64,000 nt of DNA. Origin: JACKIC01 sp964392305. Lineage in GTDB: Bacteria; Planctomycetota; UBA1135; UBA2386. The position numbers and the translations under genes are program-made. The notes beneath the pieces were generated by a model, which had not been told where the DNA came from, searched no databases, and was given only the letters and a program-made list of their open reading frames with translations. This document shows, in pieces, positions 17,481 to 28,234 of this stretch. Within the stretch, counting starts at the first letter, position 1, and the number at the start of each line of letters is the position of its first letter. The stretch covers positions 22,820 to 86,819 of the forward strand of contig CAYMPV010000027.1 in assembly GCA_964392305.1 (NCBI GenBank), written 5' to 3'.

Positions 17481-18752
17481 CTACTCGGGCAGCTCGTAAC
17501 GCAACGTCACCACCTTGCCGTCCCGCCACACCTCGATCTCCACCGGCTCGCCGGCGCGCTTCGTCAACGCCACCCACGCGTGCAGGTGATCGAACGACAC
17601 GAAGTCCTTCTTGCCGCCGAACCCGATCACGACGTCACCCTTGCGGAGCCCCGCAGCCTTGGCGGCTCGGCCGCGGTGCGCGCGCTCGCCCCAGTCGACG
17701 AGGTAGTTGACCTTCATCGCGAAGTTATCGGCGGCGATACCGAGCTTCTGTTTGGCCGCGGCGTCGAGCGCTGGCCCGCCGAAGCCGGGCGCAGGCGACA
17801 GATTCCACTTGTAGGGCCGCCACGCGTAATCGGCGGGCGAACAGCGCTTCCAGCCGTCGGCGAGCTCGATTGTGGCGTCGACCTCCGCCTTGCCGCTGCG
17901 GAAGCGCACCTGCAGACGGTTGGCACCGAACGGCGCGCGATGCAGCGCCCACTGCACGTCGCTGAGCGTGCGTGTCGAACGCTGCTCGCCGAGCGACAGC
18001 AACATGTCGCCGCGGGCGATGCCGGCCTTCGCGGCCGGTGAACCGGGCGACACCGCAACGACCTGACGCTGGTGTTCTGGGTCGAGCGACACGCCGATGC
18101 GTTCGGGATCGGGGAACACGTAGAGGTCGTCGGGCCGCCAACGTTTGCCGAGCACCGCACCGACGTGCTCGGCGTCGTTGACCGTGTGACAGTGCACGCA
18201 GTCGAGGCGCTGCCCCGCAGCGATCTTGCGCTGCAGCACCGGCAGCTCGATCGCTGGCAGCGGCTTGCGCGCGGCCGGCGGCGCGGGAGCCTTCTCGTAG
18301 GCGCGGTGCTCACCGACCGTGTCGCGCAACAGGCGCGCGAGCGAGCTCATCGACAAGAACGCGCTGGCGTCGTCCGGCAGGCGGCCACCGTAACGATGGT
18401 AGATGGTTCCGTCGGCGTTCATCAGCACGGCGGCGAACGTCAGGTCGAAGTCGAAGCGGATCAGGTTCAGATCGACCTGACTCATGTCGGTGACGCGCAC
18501 GCAGACGTAGTCGGCGGCGGCAGCGTTCAGTTCCTCGGAGCCACGGCCCAACTGGCCGTAGAAGTCGTTGCAGTCGCGTCAACGTTCGCAGCGGAACGAC
18601 ACGAACAGCGGCGCATGCCGTTCGGCCGCGAGTTGGCGCGCGGCGGTGAAGTCGGTTTGCCACTGCAGTTCGGGCGCGGTCTGCGCCGCGAGACCGGCGA
18701 GCAGCAGCGGTGTGAGGGCGTGGTTCCTGGTCGCGAACAGCATGCTGAGCAT
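17481..18752 (-). CDS. Thioredoxin-like/PDZ selenoprotein, in-frame TGA read as selenocysteine
   Basis: Two reading frames, 17481-18578 and 18582-18752, are in the same frame and separated by one TGA (18579-18581). Read through, they give 423 aa: a signal peptide (to about residue 24), a Trx-like domain whose redox motif becomes C55-E-R-U58-R-D-C, a heme-type C-V-H-C-H at about 185, and two PDZ-like domains (about 220-290 and 342-423). CxxU in place of the thioredoxin CxxC is a classic selenoprotein arrangement, and a SECIS-like hairpin sits 19 bases after the TGA. I recall a 'Trx7/PDZ (seleno)protein' family name with this layout; that is memory, not a search. Automatic callers would give a truncated protein from a TTG at 18551. 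ATG 18743 is an alternative start. Confidence 0.85.
18543..18559 (-). promoter_or_regulatory. Bacterial SECIS-like hairpin
   Basis: On the minus-strand RNA, A-C-G-G-C-C (18559-18554) pairs with G-G-C-C-G-U (18548-18543) around a five-base loop A-G-U-U-G. The loop begins 25 bases after the UGA and has a G in its first two positions, as expected for bacterial SECIS elements read by SelB. The lower stem is irregular. Confidence 0.65.
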
Positions 18753-18977
18753 CGTCGGCAAACACACCGCCAGGGGCCACGGCAAGACGCCGAAGCCGCG
18801 GTACGGACGCGATCGGGGCGCGCGTCGGATGACGGCCCACCCGATCAGTCCAGCCCGAACACGGCTGCTGGGTCCCTCGTGAAGCCAAACGCTGACGAGG
18901 AGCCGCCGCGCAGACCAGCGGCGGGCCGACCGTGGGCATCGTCCCGCCTGCCCTCCCCACCTCCCCGAGGTTCTCCC

Positions 18978-20483
18978 ATGCGCAAGACTTCGTTCCAGTT
19001 GCTGACCATCGTTGCCACGGTCGCCTTCGCCTCCCATGCCCTCGCCCAAGGTGACGACTGCACCGGCGCCCTGAACGTCGTGCAAGGCGCCAACGGCCCG
19101 TTCACGAACGTCGGTTCCACGACCTCGCTGCCTGCGTGGCCATGCGCGGCCGGCGGCAACGACGTCTGGTTCAGCTATATCGCACCCGGCAACGGCTCAC
19201 TGACCGCGGACCTGTGCGGCTCTGGCTATGACACGGCCCTGGAGATCTTCGACGGCACCGCCGGCTGCGGCGGGCTCGTCAGCATGATGTGCAACGACGA
19301 CTCCTGCGGCCTGCAGTCCCTGGTGACGGTGAACGTCACCCTGGGCACGACCTACTTCCTGCGCGTCGGCGGCTACGCGAGTTCGACCGGCACCTTCATG
19401 CTGAACATCAACGGCCCGCTCGCCCCGGGCCAGGTGGTCGCCACCGCCAGCTCCGTCGGCACGGGTTGCGTCGCCCGCCCGGGCTCGTTCTACGAGGGCT
19501 TCGTCGATCCCTCGGTGTTCGACCTCGCCGGCTCGGCGATGACCCTGCTGCACACCGGCGCTGGCTACATCGCCATCCCGCTGGGCACGTTCGTGCCGCC
19601 GACGCCGGCGGCCCTGGCGCTGGCGCTCGGTGACGACACGGAAGTCACGCAGCCGCTGACCACGCCGTTCCCCTACGACGGCGGCTCGACCACGTCGTTG
19701 ACCATCTGCTCGAACGGTTACGTCTCGGTCGCCTCGGGCAACGGCACCGGCTATGCCCCGTCGACGACCACACTGCTCAACGCGGCGCATACCGGCTGGC
19801 GCTGCTGGCACGACTACAACCCGACGATCGCCGGCAGCGGCCAGGTCAAGTTCGAAGAAGTCGCCGGAATCGCCTACGTCACCTGGGACGGTGTCTACGA
19901 CTTCGGCCGCGCGTCGGGCGGCAGCACCTGGCAGATGCAGTTCGACACCACCAACGGCAACGTCACCTTCGCGTGGCAGACCATCGACCCGCAGGGCAGC
20001 ACCACCAACGTCGGCAACCAGTTCCTGGTCGGCTACTCGGCCGGCGGCGCCTCGCTCGATCCGGGCGCCATGGACATCAGCGCCGCGCTGCCCAACACGT
20101 TCAACTGCGGGCCGGACCTGCAGGCCATCGCGCTCAATGCGGGGTCGCGCCCCATCGGCGGCACCAGCATCAACCTGGACACCAGCAACATCGGCAGCAG
20201 CGCGCCATTCGGCGCGATCACGCTCGGCTTCAACAACCCGGCGACCGACCTGACCGGCATCGGTATGGCGGGATGCACCCAGTACACGCACAACCTGGCG
20301 ACCCTGCTCTACGTGACGCTCGGCGCGCCGTCGGTCTCGACGCCGTTCAGCGTGCCCGGACAACCGTTCGCGATCGGCCTGCACATCTTCGCGCAGTCGA
20401 TCGTCTACGACCCGGCTTCGGGACTGACGCTGCTTGGCGCCCTGGCGTCGAACGGCTTGGATCTCACGATCGGCAACCTGTGA
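18978..20483 (+). CDS. Secreted beta-rich protein, two-part, unknown function
   Basis: The product is 501 aa with a signal peptide ending H-A-L-A-Q (residue 24). Residues about 25-150 form a Cys-containing beta-sandwich similar in pattern to pre-peptidase C-terminal domains (N-D-V-W-F-S-Y, Y-D-T-A-L-E-I-F-D). The rest is a second region (about 200-500) with G-D-D-T-E-V, S-N-G-Y-V-S-V and W-H-D-Y-N-P motifs, ending in the C-terminal domain shared with other proteins here. No catalytic motif is seen. The truncated gene at 25747-26649 is a clear relative of the second region. It is followed by a strong hairpin and a convergent kelch gene. Confidence 0.75.
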   Translation: MRKTSFQLLTIVATVAFASHALAQGDDCTGALNVVQGANGPFTNVGSTTSLPAWPCAAGGNDVWFSYIAPGNGSLTADLCGSGYDTALEIFDGTAGCGGLVSMMCNDDSCGLQSLVTVNVTLGTTYFLRVGGYASSTGTFMLNINGPLAPGQVVATASSVGTGCVARPGSFYEGFVDPSVFDLAGSAMTLLHTGAGYIAIPLGTFVPPTPAALALALGDDTEVTQPLTTPFPYDGGSTTSLTICSNGYVSVASGNGTGYAPSTTTLLNAAHTGWRCWHDYNPTIAGSGQVKFEEVAGIAYVTWDGVYDFGRASGGSTWQMQFDTTNGNVTFAWQTIDPQGSTTNVGNQFLVGYSAGGASLDPGAMDISAALPNTFNCGPDLQAIALNAGSRPIGGTSINLDTSNIGSSAPFGAITLGFNNPATDLTGIGMAGCTQYTHNLATLLYVTLGAPSVSTPFSVPGQPFAIGLHIFAQSIVYDPASGLTLLGALASNGLDLTIGNL

Positions 20484-20501
20484 GCTGAAGGATCGGCGGC
20501 A

Positions 20502-20531
20502 GCGGCCGTGGCGCGAACGGAACACGGCCGC
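20502..20531. terminator. Bidirectional hairpin terminator
   Basis: A perfect 9-bp GC-rich stem (20502-20510 with 20523-20531) and 12-base loop lie 18 bases past one stop and 37 bases before the convergent gene's stop. No U-tract is present on either side. Confidence 0.55.
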
Positions 20532-20568
20532 GTTCGTCAGCGACGATCCCGCCCCTCACACGACGCTC

Positions 20569-22848
20569 TCACTTACCGCCGAGCAGCAACTCCGCGGCGT
20601 TGGACACGGTCGCGCCGAGCGCGTTGGCCGCCGGGTCGAAGACCAACGCCTGCGCATGCATCGACATGCCGAGGAAACTCGCGCCGGCGGGGAACTGCAG
20701 CGTCCAGGGCGCGGTGCCGTTCGAGGCGCCGACCACGAACACCGCGTCCGGTGACACGCGCAAGGAGCAACCCGGCATGCCCTGCGGGCCGAGGTTCAGC
20801 GGCAGCGGGTTGCCCGACGCGATCACGCGCGACAACCCCAGCCACGGCAACGCGAAGCTGCCCTGCGGCACGCCCGTCACCTGCAGGTGGCACGTGCTAC
20901 CCAACCACGGCAGACTGCCGCCGACCTGCGCCAGCGTCGGGGTTCCGGACGAGCCCGCACAACCGTTGCCGAAGGTCGTCCACCCGGCTGGTGTGATCGG
21001 CCCGTAGACCCAGGTGTCCGACACGTAGTTGTTCCACGAGGTCGCGCCACCGAACAGCAGCACGCGCCGGCCCGTGGCGTCGTGGACCACGGCGTGCTCG
21101 GAGCGCCCGGTCGGCCCCGACGCGGTGCTGCGTTGTTGCCAGGTGGTGCCGCCGAACTCCCAGACATCAACCAACGCGCCGCCCGAACCCCAGCCCCCGA
21201 CGAGCACGCAACGCTCGCGGGCGCGATCGTAGACCATCGTGGTGTCGTAACGCGCAGGCGGCGAAGCGGGCAGCGTGCGTTGCGTCCAGGAGGTGCCGTC
21301 CCACTCCCACGTGTCGCCGCGGTAGCCGGCGCTCTCCAGGCCGCCGAACATCACGGTGACGTGACGGACCTCGTCGTAACACATGCCGACCCCGAAGCGC
21401 GGCGAAGGCCGGACGGACGGCAACAGCTGGGTCCACGTAGTGCCGTTCCACTCCCAGGTCGCGTTCGACAAGCCCGGTGTCGTGTGCCCGCCGAACAACA
21501 CGGTGACGCCGCGATCCCGATCGAAGGCCATCGCGTGTGCGTAACGACGGCCCGGGTTGGGCGTCGCCGCGACCTGCGTCCAGGTCGTGCCGTTCCATTC
21601 CCAGGTGTCGTCCCACCATTGGCCGACGCTGCTGTTGCCGCCGAACAACACCGAGCGACCGCGCCAGCTGTCGTAGGCCATGCCACCCCACCACCGCGTC
21701 GGCGGACTGGTGGCGGGCTGCAACTGCGCCCACGCCGAACCGTTCCACTGCCAGGTGTCGCCGAGCACGGTGCCGCCGTCGTCGCCGCCGAACAGCACGG
21801 TGCGGTTGCGCGCCTCGTCGAACGCGAACTGCGCGTGACCGCGGGCCGATGGCGCCGTCGCGCCGGTCGCGGGCGACCAGCTGGAGCCGTCGTAGGCCCA
21901 GGTGTCGGCATGCAGCTGGAACAGCGAACTGCCGCCGAACACGATCGCCTGCTGGCGCACCAGGTCGTAGGCCATCGCGTGGTCGTAGCGACCCGGCGGC
22001 GCCGCGACCGTCAACTGCGTCCACGCCGTTCCGGTCCACTGCCAGGCATCGCCGAGTCCGGCCCAGCCGCCGGCGGCGCCGCCGAACAGCAACACGTTGC
22101 CGCGCGCGAAATCGGTGGTCATGCAGGCCCAGGTTCGTCCCTGCGGCCCGTTCGGCATCGTGAACTGCTGCCAGTTGGTGCCGTCCCAGGTCCATGTGTC
22201 GCCGAGCCCCTGCCCGCCGAACAGCAACGTGGTGTTGGTGATCGGATCGAACGCCATCGCGGTCTGCCGGCGCGCCGGCGGACTGGCCACTGGCGCCATC
22301 GCGTGCCATTGCGCGCCGTCCCATTCCCACGTGTCACCGAGCGGCACGCCGGCGGCGTCACCGCCGAACACGACCACGCGGCCGCGCCCCAGGTCTAGCG
22401 CCATGCCGTGCGTCGAACGGCCCGGCGGAGCTACCGCGGTGACGATCTGCGTCCAGTTGGTGCCATCCCACTCCCACAGGTCCGCGAGCGACATGCCGTA
22501 GATGTCCTCGCCACCGAACAGCAACACCTTGCTGCGCGCCAGATCGAACGCCATCGCGTGGCCTTCGCGCGCCGACGGCGCCTGCGCCGGGGAACGCTGC
22601 TGCCAGCGCACGCCATCCCATTCCCAGGTGTCGCTGGTCGACCAGCCGGTGGTGTCACGGCCGCCGAACAGGACCACACGTTGCCGCGTCAGGTCGAAGG
22701 TCATCGCCGCAGACTGCCGCGCAGGCGGGCTCGGCGATTGCGCCGGGATCCACTCGACCTGGGCGCGCAGCAGTGTCATCGCGCTCAGCACGAGCAGCAC
22801 GAACGCGGCGGGGGCGGGCGAAACGGAACGGATTCGACTGGGTTGCAT
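20569..22848 (-). CDS. Secreted kelch-repeat protein
   Basis: The product is 759 aa. A signal peptide begins at M-Q-P-S-R-I-R and ends near L-L-R-A-Q. Then come about eleven to twelve repeats of roughly 48 aa, each with a (V/L)-L-F-G-G strand, a D-T-W-E-W-(D/N)-G-T core and a P-x-x-R-x-x-H/A-M-A-Y/F-D stretch: the kelch pattern, expected to fold as one or two beta-propellers. The last 85 or so residues are a different domain (P-L-P-L-N-L, G-M-P-G-C-S-L, Q-A-L-V-F-D-P) shared with other exported proteins in the window. The frame stays open to 23295, but the signal peptide fixes the start. It probably acts as a surface or extracellular binding protein; the ligand is unknown. Confidence 0.85.
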   Translation of the reverse strand: MQPSRIRSVSPAPAAFVLLVLSAMTLLRAQVEWIPAQSPSPPARQSAAMTFDLTRQRVVLFGGRDTTGWSTSDTWEWDGVRWQQRSPAQAPSAREGHAMAFDLARSKVLLFGGEDIYGMSLADLWEWDGTNWTQIVTAVAPPGRSTHGMALDLGRGRVVVFGGDAAGVPLGDTWEWDGAQWHAMAPVASPPARRQTAMAFDPITNTTLLFGGQGLGDTWTWDGTNWQQFTMPNGPQGRTWACMTTDFARGNVLLFGGAAGGWAGLGDAWQWTGTAWTQLTVAAPPGRYDHAMAYDLVRQQAIVFGGSSLFQLHADTWAYDGSSWSPATGATAPSARGHAQFAFDEARNRTVLFGGDDGGTVLGDTWQWNGSAWAQLQPATSPPTRWWGGMAYDSWRGRSVLFGGNSSVGQWWDDTWEWNGTTWTQVAATPNPGRRYAHAMAFDRDRGVTVLFGGHTTPGLSNATWEWNGTTWTQLLPSVRPSPRFGVGMCYDEVRHVTVMFGGLESAGYRGDTWEWDGTSWTQRTLPASPPARYDTTMVYDRARERCVLVGGWGSGGALVDVWEFGGTTWQQRSTASGPTGRSEHAVVHDATGRRVLLFGGATSWNNYVSDTWVYGPITPAGWTTFGNGCAGSSGTPTLAQVGGSLPWLGSTCHLQVTGVPQGSFALPWLGLSRVIASGNPLPLNLGPQGMPGCSLRVSPDAVFVVGASNGTAPWTLQFPAGASFLGMSMHAQALVFDPAANALGATVSNAAELLLGGK

Positions 22849-22997
22849 GGGCCTTTTGGTGCCGGTCAGCTTCGGCGGGTCAGGTCCACGCCAGGGGGCA
22901 ACAAGCGGTCCACGTGCACCGCGCGGCCCGCTGTGTCCACATCCGCTACGCCTTCGGCCGTCGTGCGTCCGGACCGCGAACGGTCGCGCCACCGCGA

Positions 22998-23630
22998 TCA
23001 GCCCCAGACGAACACCTCGAGCCACGCCCAGATCCGCGCCACGACTTCTCGACCGCGGTTGCGCAGCATCGTCGAGGCGCTGTATTCGCGAGCGTAGGGC
23101 GCAGCGACACCAGTGACGTCGAGACCGGCTTGCCGACCCAGGAACACCGCCCGTTCGACATGGAACGGGTTGCTGACGACGACCGCCGAACGGGCGCCGA
23201 ACACGTCCTTGCAGCGGCGCATGGTGTCGATCGTGCGCAGCCCTTCTCCGTCGTCGACGATCGCTGCTGCCGGCACGCCGTGCTGCTGCAACCAACGACG
23301 CATCGCCGCCACCTCGTCGACGGCGAGCCCGCCGCCGCCCCGACCGCTGACCAGGATGCGCGGCGCGACGCCGCGCTCGAACAGCTCACGCGCGGTGAGC
23401 AACCGGTCGACCAGCAGGTGGAACGGCTTGCCGTCGGGATGGATGCGCGCACCGGGCACCACCAGGAAGTCGACCTTGGGCGCGGCCGCCGCGGCCACCA
23501 CGTGCGCCTGCGCCGACCAGCAGACGTGTTGATGCATCGCCACTGCCACCGCCGCTGCGAGCAGCACCACGACCACCAGCCGGCGGCGCCAACGCCGCCG
23601 CTTCACCACGTCACCGCCATCATTCTTCAT
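22998..23630 (-). CDS. DUF218 (SanA/YdcF-like) membrane-anchored protein
   Basis: The product is 210 aa. A lysine/arginine-rich start (K-R-R-R-W-R-R-R) is followed by one hydrophobic helix, giving an N-terminal anchor with the domain outside the cytoplasm. The DUF218 features are there: V-V-P-G-A-R at the first strand, I-L-V-S-G-R-G, E-V-A-A-M-R-R-W-L, and V-V-V-S-N-P-F-H-V-E-R-A. E. coli SanA, of this family, affects envelope permeability to vancomycin; the reaction is not known. It is divergent from typA. Confidence 0.85.
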   Translation of the reverse strand: MKNDGGDVVKRRRWRRRLVVVVLLAAAVAVAMHQHVCWSAQAHVVAAAAAPKVDFLVVPGARIHPDGKPFHLLVDRLLTARELFERGVAPRILVSGRGGGGLAVDEVAAMRRWLQQHGVPAAAIVDDGEGLRTIDTMRRCKDVFGARSAVVVSNPFHVERAVFLGRQAGLDVTGVAAPYAREYSASTMLRNRGREVVARIWAWLEVFVWG

Positions 23631-23659
23631 GCAAATGCGCCGCCGGACCCGGGGCCGAG

Positions 23660-23687
23660 TTGACCAAAGGCGGTTCTTGGCGACAAT
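23660..23687 (+). promoter_or_regulatory. Candidate sigma-70-type promoter for typA
   Basis: TTGACC (23660-23665) is separated by 16 bases from GACAAT (23682-23687). This matches the housekeeping consensus 5/6 and 4/6 and lies 66 bases before the typA ATG. No experimental support is available. Confidence 0.4.
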
Positions 23688-23752
23688 CCTCGCCCCAAAT
23701 CGCAGGTCGTTCCGCACACCCTTTCCGGTCGGCAACTTCCTGCACCCCGCCC

Positions 23753-25588
<1,836 letters not shown>

Positions 25589-25608
25589 GCGACGGCGGGG
25601 GCCGTCGC
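25589..25608 (+). terminator. Hairpin directly after typA
   Basis: G-C-G-A-C-G-G-C (25589-25596) pairs perfectly with 25601-25608 around a G-G-G-G loop, starting at the base after the stop codon. No U-run follows, as is common at very high GC. Confidence 0.6.
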
Positions 25609-25746
25609 AAGCGGCGCCGCGCTCCGCCGCCCGTTCGGCTGCAACAAGCCCGTATCACGACACTTGCGCCTGGCCACGCGGTCGGACGGCGCGCCGTGAC
25701 GCCGAGCCCCATCGATCGCCGCACCAGGACGTCACAAGCCATTTGA

Positions 25747-26649
25747 GCGACGTGGCTTATCACGGCCCTGGCCAGCCGGTGCCGGGCCGCGCCAGTCACG
25801 CCGACCAACACGGTCACACTGACCGACGACTCGGTCTCCCCTGCGCAACCGCTTGGCTTCACGCTGAACTACCCGGGCGGCAGCACCACCGACGTCTACA
25901 TCTCCAGCAATGGCTTCGTCTGGGCGCAGAGCAGCACCGACAACGGCTGCTGCGCCGGCAGCCCGCCCAGCTTGCTGTCCTCTGGCGCGCGCTGGTCACC
26001 GCTTTGGAACGACCTCAACCCGGCCGCTGGCGGGACGGTGCACTTCGACACGGATCCGATCAACGGCGCTGCCTACGTGACGTTCAACCAGGTCGTGGAG
26101 TTCGGAACGACCAACCCCAACACGTTCCAGGTCGCGTTCTTCAGCAACGGCACCATCGAGTACCGCTTCCAGTCATGCCTCATCACCGGCCACCAGGCCT
26201 TGACCGGCTGGAGCCCCGGTAGCAACAACCAGGACCCTGGGCCCATCGACATTTCGGCGACCCCGGTGATCATCACCGAACCCGACCTGGTCTCGCTGAC
26301 CCACAACGCCAGCGCCCGTCCGGTCATCGGCACTGCGTTCACACTCAACACCAACAACGTGCCCGCCAGCTCGGTGGTCGGCGCCACGCTCTTCGGCCTG
26401 GCCGAGTTCAACCCTGGCATCGACCTCACCTCGCTCGGCATGCCTGGCTGCTACCAGTACGTGTCGATCGACGCCTCCCAGGTGTGGATCGCGGCCGGCG
26501 GCGTCGGCAGCACCAACTTCTCGATCCCGAACGTCGCCGGTCTCGCCGGCGTCGAGATCAAGACCCAGGGCGCGGCTCTGGTCCCGGGCATCAACACCCT
26601 GGGCGCGCTGTCGACGAACGGCCTCAAGCACATCATCGACATCAACTGA
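25747..26649 (+). pseudogene. 5'-truncated paralogue of the secreted protein at 18978-20483
   Basis: The frame is open from a TGA at 25744 to the stop at 26647-26649, about 300 codons. From the T-L-T-D-D-S-V segment onward it follows the second region of the 18978-20483 protein (T-D-V-Y-I-S-S-N-G-F-V, W-S-P-L-W-N-D-L-N, final S-T-N-G-L) and keeps the shared C-terminal domain. There is no signal peptide, no ATG and no in-frame GTG in the first 75 codons; only CTG and a TTG at 25972 are available. I infer a gene that lost its 5' end. The remaining frame is still open and well conserved, so the loss may be recent. A non-canonical start cannot be excluded. Confidence 0.65.
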
Positions 26650-26656
26650 AGCAATC

Positions 26657-26700
26657 ACTCCGCCGCAGCCGGGCTCGCCCGGCTGCAAGGTGTGATTGCG
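26657..26700. repeat. 44-bp direct repeat with internal hairpin, copy 1
   Basis: This is identical over 44 bases to 26776-26819. It contains a perfect 10-bp stem (26665-26674 with 26677-26686) with a 2-base centre, and an outer pair C-A-A-T-C-A-C/G-T-G-A-T-T-G. Confidence 0.9.
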
Positions 26701-26710
26701 AAGTCGCGAT

Positions 26711-26758
26711 GCGAGTCGACCGCGCTGGCGGCGTCAGCCGCCGAGCGGGCGAGTCGAC
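26711..26758. repeat. 10-bp direct repeats flanking a small hairpin
   Basis: GCGAGTCGAC occurs at 26711-26720 and again at 26749-26758. Between them a 6-bp stem (26727-26732 with 26737-26742) encloses a 4-base loop. The whole lies between the two 44-bp repeats. Confidence 0.65.
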
Positions 26759-26775
26759 GACGCAACTGCATGCTG

Positions 26776-26819
26776 ACTCCGCCGCAGCCGGGCTCGCCCG
26801 GCTGCAAGGTGTGATTGCG
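26776..26819. repeat. 44-bp direct repeat with internal hairpin, copy 2
   Basis: Exact second copy of 26657-26700, with the same GC-rich palindrome. The bases before and after differ from copy 1, so the repeat unit is sharply bounded. Confidence 0.9.
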
Positions 26820-26826
26820 GATGCGC

Positions 26827-26896
26827 GTACCGAACCGGGTACAAACCACACAGGCCTGCCGCTTCGCGGCAGGCCTGTGTGGTTTCCCTGTTCGAT
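26827..26896. repeat. Long palindrome, copy 2 of the dispersed element at 16425
   Basis: A perfect 20-bp stem (26843-26862 with 26866-26885) has a 3-base loop, flanked by G-T-A-C-C-G-A-A-C-C-G-G-G-T-A-C on the left and a degenerate partner on the right. The outer arms match the 16425-16487 element. The right arm lacks the four bases G-T-A-C relative to copy 1. Confidence 0.8.
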
Positions 26897-26910
26897 ACCC
26901 TCCCCCCGGG

Positions 26911-28212
26911 TCAGTTGGTCTTGGCGAGCGCCGCGAGGAACTTCTCGAACTCGGCCTCCGCCTTGCGCCGGCGCTCCTGCGCATCGGTGACGGGGCGCGG
27001 CGCGACGTGCGGCCGCAGCACGGGGAAGCCGGCGAGTTCTTCTTCGGGGCCGTTGCTGCGCCGGTGGCACAGCGTGCACTGCGCGGCGTAGGTGGTGTGT
27101 TTGCGCGTGCCGTAGTCGCGGAACAACTCCTGCGACTCCATGTCGACGACGCGGAAGTCGGCGAACGCGGTCGCGGCGCCGCGTTCGCGCAGGGTCTGGC
27201 GCTCTAGGGACCAGATCTGGAAGTCGACGCCGTCGCGCGTGGTGGTCGGATTGTCTGCGGCGAGCGGGTCGCGGTTGCGCAGCACCTGGGTGCGCACCTC
27301 GATGACGAGGTCGGTGGCGCACGCGTTGCCCTGATCGTCGAGCGCGACGATGCCCTGCACGAGCACGGCCTGGGTGCCGATCGGCACGGATGCGGGCTTG
27401 CTGCCCTTGGCCACCGGCGTCAGCCATGGCGCGAGGCCGGTCTCGGCGGTCTCGGGCACCGCCACGTAGACCGACGACCACAGCTGCACGTACTCTGCGT
27501 CGAACAACCGCGTCGAACGCCGCTCGAGTTCGACCATACGCGCGACCTGCAGCTCGGGTTGCCGCACTTGCACGTCAGCGAGCCGGAACGTGCTCAACGC
27601 ATCGCTGGTCAACACCGCGCGCGGCAACGCGACGCGGCGTGCGGCAGCGGCGAGCAGTGGCAACAATTCGGGGTTCTGCTTGGTGTCGAGCAGGCGACGC
27701 GCCATGCGCAGCAGGTCGTGCTGGAACCAGACCGCGAGCGCCGGAGTCTTCTTCAACTCCGCAACGACCGCGTCGTCGATCGCCGCGAGGTTGAACCGCA
27801 GGCTCAGGCTGTCTTCGGCCGAGAATCCCTCCTGCGGCAGCTGCCGACCGTCACCGCCGAACCACCGCTCGTCCGCCGCCTCGCCGGCGCGCTTGCCGAA
27901 GTACCAGCCCGGCACGAAGAAGTCCTTCGCCTCGCCGTGCTCGCGCGGCAACGCCGCGGCCACCTCGGTTGGCACGGCTTGCACGAGGTAGAACATCTGG
28001 AAGATGCCGTTGAGCACGTGCCCGTGCTTGGCGTCGTAAGGCAACCACTGTGAACCGGGCCACGGCGTACCGGGCCGCGGCAGGCCGAAGTCCGGGTGGT
28101 CGGCGGGCTGGCGACAAGCAGGCGCGGTGGGTTCCTGCTGCGCGGCGAGCGCGGGCGCGAGCAGCGCGTACAGCGAGGCGAGGGCGAGGGCGAGCGGGCG
28201 GATCGGGTTCAC
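26911..28212 (-). CDS. Exported protein with a single CXXCH heme motif
   Basis: The product is 433 aa starting at GTG 28212 with a signal peptide ending A-L-A-A-Q (about residue 25). The mature protein has no domain I recognise. Near the C-terminus C-T-L-C-H matches the covalent heme c attachment motif, followed by R-R-S-N-G-P and a charged helical tail. One heme suggests a periplasmic cytochrome-like or heme-binding role. It starts 22 bases after the stop of the membrane protein gene, so the two are probably one operon. The frame is open a further 42 bases upstream, but the signal peptide favours the GTG. Confidence 0.7.
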   Translation of the reverse strand: MNPIRPLALALASLYALLAPALAAQQEPTAPACRQPADHPDFGLPRPGTPWPGSQWLPYDAKHGHVLNGIFQMFYLVQAVPTEVAAALPREHGEAKDFFVPGWYFGKRAGEAADERWFGGDGRQLPQEGFSAEDSLSLRFNLAAIDDAVVAELKKTPALAVWFQHDLLRMARRLLDTKQNPELLPLLAAAARRVALPRAVLTSDALSTFRLADVQVRQPELQVARMVELERRSTRLFDAEYVQLWSSVYVAVPETAETGLAPWLTPVAKGSKPASVPIGTQAVLVQGIVALDDQGNACATDLVIEVRTQVLRNRDPLAADNPTTTRDGVDFQIWSLERQTLRERGAATAFADFRVVDMESQELFRDYGTRKHTTYAAQCTLCHRRSNGPEEELAGFPVLRPHVAPRPVTDAQERRRKAEAEFEKFLAALAKTN

Positions 28213-28234
28213 CCGCGCATCATGCCCGCCCCGT

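Noticed and set aside
25744..25746. A third in-frame TGA, upstream of the truncated paralogue, as selenocysteine
   Set aside because: The sequence before it does not read as protein with a signal peptide, no Cys/Sec motif surrounds it, and no suitable hairpin was seen.
26652..26896. CRISPR array
   Set aside because: There are only two identical units, with an internal palindrome and one 75-base gap of repeat-bearing sequence; no regular spacer pattern or cas gene.
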